DNA of 64,000 nt. It comes from Geothrix terrae. GTDB lineage: Bacteria > Acidobacteriota > Holophagae > Holophagales > Holophagaceae. The stretch's first letter is position 1, and each line of letters starts with the position of its first letter. The DNA lies in NCBI RefSeq assembly GCF_022808775.1, contig NZ_JAKZLA010000007.1:161054-225053 (forward strand). Direction: 5' to 3'. Shown here in pieces: positions 59,295 to 64,000 of this stretch. The notes under the pieces were generated by a model, which saw nothing but the letters and a program-made list of their open reading frames with translations, was not told the DNA's origin and did no database searches. A program made the translations under genes and the position numbers.

Positions 59295-60364
59295 CAGTCG
59301 AGCCCTCCCATGGCCCTGAGGAAGCGCTGGTCGTTCTCGAAGAAGAGCCGCAGGTCCGGCGTCTGGCTCAGCATCATGGCCATGCGCTCCACGCCCATGC
59401 CGAAAGCCCAGCCCGACCATTCCTCCGGATCGATGCCCGCGTGGCGCAGCACGTTGGGATGGAGGAGGCCCGCGCCCAGGATCTCCACCCAACCCGATCC
59501 CTTGCACACGCGACAGCCCTGAGCGTCGCAGAGCGGGCAGCTCACGTCCACTTCGCAGCCCGGCTCCACGAAGGGGAAGTACGAAGGCCGCAGGCGGATC
59601 TCCGTGTGGGGGCCGAACAGCGCTCGCAGAGCGTATTCCAGGGTGCCCTTGAGGTGCTGCATGCCGATGCCGTGACCCACGAGCATGCCCTCCACCTGAT
59701 GGAACATGGGGCTGTGGGTGGGGTCGATCTCGTCCTTGCGGTAGACGCGCCCAGGCGCCAGGAAGCGGATGCCGCCGAGCCTGTGGAGGTCCGGCGCCAC
59801 GCGCAGGAGCGTGCGCACCTGCACGGGGCTGGTGTGCGTGCGGAGCAGCAGCTCCGGGTGGGCGGCCAGGTAGAAGGTGTCCGAGGAGGCCTTCGCGGGG
59901 TGGTCCTCGGGGATGTTCAGACCGTCGAAGTTGTGGGCCTCGGTCTCGACCTCGGGGCCCTCCTCGACATGGAAGCCCAGGGGCCGGAAGACCTCCACCA
60001 GGCGGTCCATAAGGCGGTTCAGAGGATGCAGCGCGCCGCGGGCGGGCACGGGCGGCGGCAGAGCCGGATCCCAGCTCGAGGCCAGCGCATTCAGGCGCTT
60101 CTTCGCCGCCTCCAGCTCGGTCTGGCGGGCCGTCAGGCCTTCCTCCCAGCCCTGCTTGAGACCGTTGATGGCGGCGCCCAGGTCGCGCTTCTGCTCCTTG
60201 GGCGCAGCCTTCAGCAGATCCATGAGGCGTGCGGCATGGCTGCCCTCGCGGCCCACGTAGGCGCCTTTCAGGCGCAGGAGGGCGTCCAGGTCGGCACAAG
60301 CGGCCAGGGCCTCCGGGAAGGCGCGGTCCGCCTCGAGAATCTCGGCTGGAAGCAGGTGGTCCAT
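59294..60364 (-). CDS. pheS: Phenylalanine--tRNA ligase alpha subunit
   Basis: Catalytic class II subunit, 356 residues. It has an N-terminal coiled coil, GGALHPLNRL-type start of the core (RGALHPLNRLMDRLVEVFRP), motif 2 (HTSPVQVRTLLRVAP), YRKDEIDPTHSPMFHQVEG, a four-cysteine CPLCDAQGCRVCKGSG insert that may bind zinc, and motif 3 (GWAFGMGVERMAMM). GAGGGA precedes the ATG. It is translationally coupled to pheT. Confidence 0.97.
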   Translation of the reverse strand: MDHLLPAEILEADRAFPEALAACADLDALLRLKGAYVGREGSHAARLMDLLKAAPKEQKRDLGAAINGLKQGWEEGLTARQTELEAAKKRLNALASSWDPALPPPVPARGALHPLNRLMDRLVEVFRPLGFHVEEGPEVETEAHNFDGLNIPEDHPAKASSDTFYLAAHPELLLRTHTSPVQVRTLLRVAPDLHRLGGIRFLAPGRVYRKDEIDPTHSPMFHQVEGMLVGHGIGMQHLKGTLEYALRALFGPHTEIRLRPSYFPFVEPGCEVDVSCPLCDAQGCRVCKGSGWVEILGAGLLHPNVLRHAGIDPEEWSGWAFGMGVERMAMMLSQTPDLRLFFENDQRFLRAMGGLD

Positions 60365-60395
60365 GGATCCCTCGGAAGAGGTGTCTCAAAACAAG

Positions 60396-60419
60396 GGAAG
60401 GCCGCTCGCGCGGCCTTCC
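60396..60419 (-). terminator. Intrinsic terminator between rplT and pheS
   Basis: GGAAGGCCGC (60396-60405) pairs perfectly with GCGGCCTTCC (60410-60419) around loop TCGC, and on the minus strand the stem is followed by CTTGTTTTGAG. The T-run is weak, so read-through into pheS is likely. The leader is too short for a pheM-like attenuator peptide. Confidence 0.75.
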
Positions 60420-60444
60420 GGGTGTCTGCGATGGGTGTTCGCGA

Positions 60445-60792
60445 TCAGCCCTTGGCCACGGCCACGAGCTTGGTAAACGCTTCGGGATTGCGCACGGCGA
60501 GATCCGCGAGGATCTTTCGGTCCAGATCCACGGACGCCTTCTTCAGGCCGCCCATGAACTTGGAATAGCTGGTGCCGTTCTGCGTGCAGGCGGCGCTGAT
60601 GCGCACCACCCAGAGGCGGCGGAAGTCGCGCTTCTTGACCTTGCGGTCGCGGTAGGCATAGCCGAGGGCCTTCTCGACGGCTTCCTTGGCGGAGCGGTAC
60701 AGCCGCGACTTGGCGCCGTAGAAGCCCTTCGCGAACTTCATCATCCGCTTGCGGCGCTGGGCCCGCTTAAAACCGCGCTTTACACGAGTCAT
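60445..60792 (-). CDS. rplT: 50S ribosomal protein L20
   Basis: L20 is an early 50S assembly protein and in Escherichia coli and Bacillus subtilis represses its own rpmI-rplT operon. The 115-residue product opens [20 protein letters not shown] and has the [20 protein letters not shown] core and [29 protein letters not shown] precedes the start. It follows a 226-base gap from rpmI. Confidence 0.98.
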   Translation of the reverse strand: MTRVKRGFKRAQRRKRMMKFAKGFYGAKSRLYRSAKEAVEKALGYAYRDRKVKKRDFRRLWVVRISAACTQNGTSYSKFMGGLKKASVDLDRKILADLAVRNPEAFTKLVAVAKG

Positions 60793-60846
60793 CTTGATTC
60801 CTTTCCTCGAGGCAGCTCAGAACGAGCGTTTGAAGGCCTCATCGGG

Positions 60847-60862
60847 GGTGGCCACGGCCACC
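60847..60862 (-). promoter_or_regulatory. Hairpin upstream of rplT
   Basis: GGTGGCC/GGCCACC forms a perfect seven-pair hairpin with a two-base loop about 55 bases before the L20 start. The rpmI-rplT interval is the site of L20 autoregulation in other bacteria. A role here is positional inference; no L20 mimic structure was established. Confidence 0.3.
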
Positions 60863-60904
60863 GGGTTGAACCTTCGATCCTAGGACCTCAGGCCTTGGAG
60901 AACA

Positions 60905-61008
60905 AGCTTCGTGCAGGCTCTGCCTGCGCGAAGCGCGGGGGCCAGGGGGTGTGCGCGCAGCGCGCCCTTAGATCCTTGCGACGCAGGCGTCGCGAGGGGA
61001 ACCCCCTG
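60905..61008 (-). repeat. Structured stop-codon-proximal repeat, copy C (long form, after rpmI)
   Basis: It starts about 10 bases after the rpmI stop. The closing stem is CAGGGGGT/ACCCCCTG (60943-60950 with 61001-61008), with GCGACGC/GCGTCGC hairpin (60978-60993), GGATCTAAGG on the minus strand (60966-60975, identical to copy A), and a GCGCGCTGCGCGC segment. The second hairpin is GCAGGC/GCCTGC with loop AGA (60913-60927) inside GCTTC/GAAGC arms, followed by TTGTTCT. The remaining bases to rplT (60793-60904) hold a small hairpin. Confidence 0.8.
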
Positions 61009-61018
61009 ACAACATCAA

Positions 61019-61219
61019 TCAGGCGTAGGGGAGCATCGCCGCGACGGCCTTCTGGTCGGCCTTGGCCACCATGCCGCCCATGTCCAGCTGGCGCTTCCGC
61101 TTGGCGGTCTTCTTGGTCAGGATGTGGCGCTGGTGCGAGCAACCGCGCTTGAACTTGCCGCCGGCGGTCTTCTTGAAACGCTTCTGGGCGCCCTTGTGGC
61201 TCTTGATCTTGTAGCTCAT
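61019..61219 (-). CDS. rpmI: 50S ribosomal protein L35
   Basis: A 66-residue basic protein starting [20 protein letters not shown] and containing the family block [20 protein letters not shown]. It follows infC by 7 bases. It is separated from rplT by 226 bases, unlike the tight rpmI-rplT pairs common elsewhere. Confidence 0.98.
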   Translation of the reverse strand: MSYKIKSHKGAQKRFKKTAGGKFKRGCSHQRHILTKKTAKRKRQLDMGGMVAKADQKAVAAMLPYA

Positions 61220-61226
61220 GGTTTCC

Positions 61227-61814
61227 TCACTGGATCTTGGCTTCGGTTTCAGGGGTTTCCGGCTGGGCCGGCTTGGGCTTCTTGGGCGCCTTGGGGACTT
61301 CGATAATCCGGGGGGCGAGGATGGCGTGCATGTCGCGTCCATCGATGCCGGCACCCTTCTCGACGATGGCCTTGTCGCCGACCCGGCGGATGACCTCCTC
61401 GATGATCCGGTAGCCGATGTCGCGATGGACGACTTCACGTCCGCGGAACATGACCACCACCTTGACTTTGTCTTCTTCCTCCAGGAACCGCAGGATGTGC
61501 TTCATCTTGAAGTCGAAGTCGTGGTCGTCGGTCTTGGGGCGGAACTTCACTTCCTTGACCACGATGTTCTTCTGCTTGGCCCGGGCCGCGTGTTCCCGCT
61601 TCGCTTCCATGAACTTGTACTTGCCGTAGTCCATGATCCTGCAGACGGGCGGATTCGCGTTCCCGGCCACTTCCACCAAGTCGAGGCCGCGCTCTTCCGC
61701 GATCCGGATGGCCTGGTGGGGGGGCATCACGCCGAGCTGTTCGCCATCTTCAGAAATGACGCGGACCTCGGGGGCCCGGATGCCGTCGTTGATGCGGGTC
61801 TCGTTCGGACGAAT
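61227..61814 (-). CDS. infC: Translation initiation factor IF-3 (AUU start)
   Basis: IF-3 keeps subunits apart and checks start codons. The frame starts with ATT at 61814 (AAT at 61812-61814 on the plus strand), with GGGGAGGA just upstream, then reads [20 protein letters not shown], the typical IF-3 N-terminus. The product is 195 residues, with [19 protein letters not shown] in the linker and [18 protein letters not shown] in the C domain. In Escherichia coli the AUU start lets IF-3 repress its own translation; the same is likely here. Confidence 0.95.
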   Translation of the reverse strand: MRPNETRINDGIRAPEVRVISEDGEQLGVMPPHQAIRIAEERGLDLVEVAGNANPPVCRIMDYGKYKFMEAKREHAARAKQKNIVVKEVKFRPKTDDHDFDFKMKHILRFLEEEDKVKVVVMFRGREVVHRDIGYRIIEEVIRRVGDKAIVEKGAGIDGRDMHAILAPRIIEVPKAPKKPKPAQPETPETEAKIQ

Positions 61815-61888
61815 GGTTCCTCCCCTAGTTGCACAAGGACAAAAAGTCTACCACTTGGATGGATTCATGCCAAGCAAGGAAAACAGGC

Positions 61889-63802
61889 TCAGCGCTGTCG
61901 CTCCCGGACTTCGGCGGCGAGCCCCTTGAGGAAGCCCTCCAGGGGTTGGACGCCCAGGTCACCCCGGTGGCGATGCCGCACGGACACCGTCCCGGCCTCC
62001 GCTTCGCGATCCCCGATGACCAGCATGTAGGGCACCTTGGCCAGCTGCGCCTCGCGGATCTTGGCCTTCAGGCTCTCGTTCCGGAGATCGACCTCGGCCC
62101 GGAGGCCCAGGCCCTTGGCCTGCGCCGCGGCCTCCGTGGAGAAGGCGTGGGCCCGGTCCGTGATGGGCAGGATGGCCACCTGCACGGGCGCCAGCCAGGC
62201 CGGGAAGGCCCCGGCGGTGTGTTCCACCAGGATGCCCATGAAGCGCTCCAGACTGCCGAGGATGGCGCGGTGCAGCATGACGGGGCGTCCCTCGGCGCCG
62301 TCGGCCTTCGTGTACTTCAGGTCGAAGCGCTCCGGCAGCATGTAGTCCACCTGGAGGGTGCCCAGCTGCCAGGGGCGTTTGAGGGCATCCAGGATCTGGA
62401 ACTCGATCTTGGGCCCGTAGAAGGCGCCTTCGCCGGGGTTCAGGGTGTAGGGCATGCCCGCTTCGTCCAGGGCCTCGCCCAGGGCCTTCTCCGCCGCATC
62501 CCAGATCTCGTCCGACCCCAGCCGCTTCTCGGGCCGGGTGGACAGGGCCACGCGCATTCCCTCGAAGCCGAAGGTGTCGTAGACCTCCTTCAGCAGGGCG
62601 AGGAAGGCGGCCATCTCGGTCTTGATCTGCTCGGGCGCGCAGTAGATGTGGGCGTCGTCCTGGCAGAAGGTGCGCACGCGGGTGAGGCCGTGGGTCACGC
62701 CGCTGCGCTCGTAGCGGTGCAAGCGGCCGAAGTCCGCGTAGCGGATGGGCAGGTCCCGGTAGCTGTGCTTGTGGCTGCCGAACATGATGCAGTGGCCCGG
62801 GCAGTTCATGGGCTTCAGCGCGTACTCCCGCTCCTCGGCGGTGGTGAAGTACATGTTCTCGGCGTAGTTCTCATAGTGGCCACTGGTCTTCCAGAGGGCC
62901 ACATCCAGCACCTGTGGGGTGATGACTTCGCTGTAGCCATACTTGAAGTACAGCTCGCGCATGTAGGTCACCAGCTCGTTGTAGACCTGGGTGCCCTTGG
63001 GGTGGAAGAAGGGCGAGGCGGGCGCCTCCGGATGGAAGGAGTAGAGGCCCAGCTCCTTGCCCAGCTTTCGGTGGTCTCGGGCCTTGGCCTCCTCCAGCCG
63101 CTTGAGGTGCTCGTCGAGCTCCTTCTGGGTGTGGAACGCCGTGCCGTAGATGCGGCTGAGCATCTGGTTCTTCTCGTCACCCTTCCAATAGGCGCCCGCG
63201 ATGCTGAGCAGCTTGAAGGCCTTCAGCTTCGAGGTGTTGGGGACATGGGGGCCGCGGCAGAGGTCGTAGAAGTCGCCCTGCTTGTAGCCGCTGATGATGT
63301 CGCCGGTGGGGATGCCGGAGACCACCTCCACCTTGAGAGGCTCCCCCATGGCCTGGAATCGTGCCACGGCGGCATCCCGCCCCAGGTCCTCGCGCTCGAC
63401 CTCGACACCCTCGGCCACGATCTTCCGCATCTCCGCTTCGATGGCCGGCAGATCCTCGGGGGTGAAGGGCTTGTCCACCCAGAAGTCGTAGTAGAAGCCA
63501 TCCTCGATGACGGGGCCGATGCCCACCCGGGCTCCGGGGTAGAGGCGCTTCACGGCATGGGCCAGGAGATGGGCGGTGGAGTGGCGGATCAGCTCCAGGC
63601 TCTCGGGGCTCTTGCTGGTGACGATCTCGACCTTCGCCCCGTTCGCCAAGGGCGCCTTCAGGTCCACCAGGCGGCCGTCCATCTTGATGGCCAGGGCCGC
63701 ATCCAGCAGGCGGGCCCCGATGCTGGCGGCCAGCTCGGTCCCGGTGGCCCCCTCGGGCAGCTGCCGGAGGGAGTCGTCAGGAAGGCGGACCTCGATGGAC
63801 AT
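61889..63802 (-). CDS. thrS: Threonine--tRNA ligase
   Basis: Charges tRNA-Thr. The 637-residue enzyme has the N-terminal TGS domain (MSIEVRLPDDSLRQLPEGAT), the editing domain with HSTAHLLAHAVKRLYPGARV, the catalytic core with PMNCPGHCIMFGSHKHSYRD, THGLTRVRTFCQDDAHIYC, and the anticodon-binding domain near the end (AWLAPVQVAILPITD). The usual zinc ligands Cys and His are present. It is the first gene of the thrS-infC-rpmI-rplT group, with 74 bases to infC. Confidence 0.98.
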   Translation of the reverse strand: MSIEVRLPDDSLRQLPEGATGTELAASIGARLLDAALAIKMDGRLVDLKAPLANGAKVEIVTSKSPESLELIRHSTAHLLAHAVKRLYPGARVGIGPVIEDGFYYDFWVDKPFTPEDLPAIEAEMRKIVAEGVEVEREDLGRDAAVARFQAMGEPLKVEVVSGIPTGDIISGYKQGDFYDLCRGPHVPNTSKLKAFKLLSIAGAYWKGDEKNQMLSRIYGTAFHTQKELDEHLKRLEEAKARDHRKLGKELGLYSFHPEAPASPFFHPKGTQVYNELVTYMRELYFKYGYSEVITPQVLDVALWKTSGHYENYAENMYFTTAEEREYALKPMNCPGHCIMFGSHKHSYRDLPIRYADFGRLHRYERSGVTHGLTRVRTFCQDDAHIYCAPEQIKTEMAAFLALLKEVYDTFGFEGMRVALSTRPEKRLGSDEIWDAAEKALGEALDEAGMPYTLNPGEGAFYGPKIEFQILDALKRPWQLGTLQVDYMLPERFDLKYTKADGAEGRPVMLHRAILGSLERFMGILVEHTAGAFPAWLAPVQVAILPITDRAHAFSTEAAAQAKGLGLRAEVDLRNESLKAKIREAQLAKVPYMLVIGDREAEAGTVSVRHRHRGDLGVQPLEGFLKGLAAEVRERQR

Positions 63803-63825
63803 GGATTCCTCGAAATAGGAGAAGA

Positions 63826-63834
63826 ATTTTATCA
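63826..63834 (-). promoter_or_regulatory. Extended -10 promoter for thrS
   Basis: On the minus strand TGATAAAAT matches the extended -10 element (TGnTAnAAT-like) and lies between the 5S terminator and the thrS start. The start point would be near 63819, giving a leader of under 20 bases with GAGGA. No clear -35 box is seen because that region is the terminator stem. Confidence 0.4.
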
Positions 63835-63843
63835 GTAAAACAG

Positions 63844-63873
63844 CTCCGGGCCATCAGTTGTGATGGCCCGGAG
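63844..63873 (-). terminator. Terminator of the rRNA operon
   Basis: A 13-pair stem (63844-63856 with 63861-63873; CTCCGGGCCATCA and complement) has loop GTTG, followed on the minus strand by CTGTTTTAC. It lies 10 bases beyond the 5S rRNA and upstream of thrS. Confidence 0.85.
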
Positions 63874-63882
63874 GGGATTTAA

Positions 63883-63997
63883 CGTCGCAGCGACCTACTT
63901 TTCCACTCCTGTGGGGAGCAGTATCATCGGCCCTCCAGGTCTTAACGGCCGTGTTCGGGATGGGAACGGGTGTGACCCCTGGGGAAAAGCCGCGACG
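63883..63997 (-). rRNA. rrf: 5S ribosomal RNA
   Basis: The minus strand shows the 5S core GGTCACACCCGTTCCCATCC followed by CGAACACGG, then GTTAAG and GTAGGTCGCTGC. The two ends, CGTCGCGGC and GCTGCGACG, pair as helix I, so the gene appears complete at about 115 bases. The 23S gene would lie just beyond the right edge of the window. Confidence 0.95.
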
Positions 63998-64000
63998 AAG

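Overview
The window is a GC-rich (about two-thirds by eye) bacterial chromosome segment with tightly packed genes. The gene set (type III glutamine synthetase, bacterial lipid A/LPS-type genes, a lipoprotein c-type cytochrome with up to 18 haem sites, many two-component sensors, class II DAHP synthase, DUF5777 barrel) fits a Gram-negative. My best guess is an Acidobacteriota of the Holophagae (Geothrix/Holophaga-like); this is inference from gene content, not from a search.

Region 1 (1-13.2 kb, minus strand) is the str-S10-spc superoperon: rpsL, rpsG, fusA, then rpsJ through rplO in canonical order and the start of secY. There is no tuf between fusA and rpsJ. Two wide gaps, one after fusA and one between rplX and rplE, each hold a copy of a repeated structured element. 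Region 2 (13.2-28 kb) is mixed housekeeping and signalling: FmdB-type zinc ribbon, heptose adenylyltransferase, small outer-membrane barrel, glutamine synthetase III, nadA, a 270-bp terminal-inverted-repeat element, a histidine kinase and OmpR-type regulator flanking a TsdA-like dihaem cytochrome, DAHP synthase, small enzymes, a CPBP protease and a Ser/Thr kinase. Region 3 (28-40.9 kb) carries an EF-P paralogue of EfpL/YeiP type, rsgA, a lipid A-type acyltransferase, an OB-fold lipoprotein, a YiiX-like hydrolase, an isolated nuoG, purH, alaS and a Cache-domain hybrid kinase.

Region 4 (40.9-54.8 kb) is the accessory part: a five-gene minus-strand cluster of a multihaem lipoprotein cytochrome, a small monohaem cytochrome, a DUF5777 barrel, a DUF2231 membrane protein fused to a P460-like haem domain, and a secreted Asp-box propeller. 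It is divergent from a propeller-type sensor kinase with its LuxR-type regulator. Together these look like a redox or electron-transfer module with a possible dedicated sensor. A GAF/PAS hybrid kinase follows. Region 5 (54.8-64 kb, minus strand) holds rny, a probable 6S RNA, zapA with a coiled-coil partner, pheT and pheS, then the thrS-infC-rpmI-rplT group (infC starts with AUU) and a 5S rRNA gene with its terminator.

The most unusual signal is a family of five GC-rich structured repeats (3907-4020, 9911-9992, 28646-28731, 35841-35918, 60905-61008). Each begins within about ten bases of a stop codon and always lies in the same orientation relative to transcription. They share a hairpin with a purine triloop whose stem changes by compensating substitutions, and four of the five sit in or beside translation genes (rplX, fusA, the EF-P paralogue, rpmI). 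I do not recognise this as a named family.
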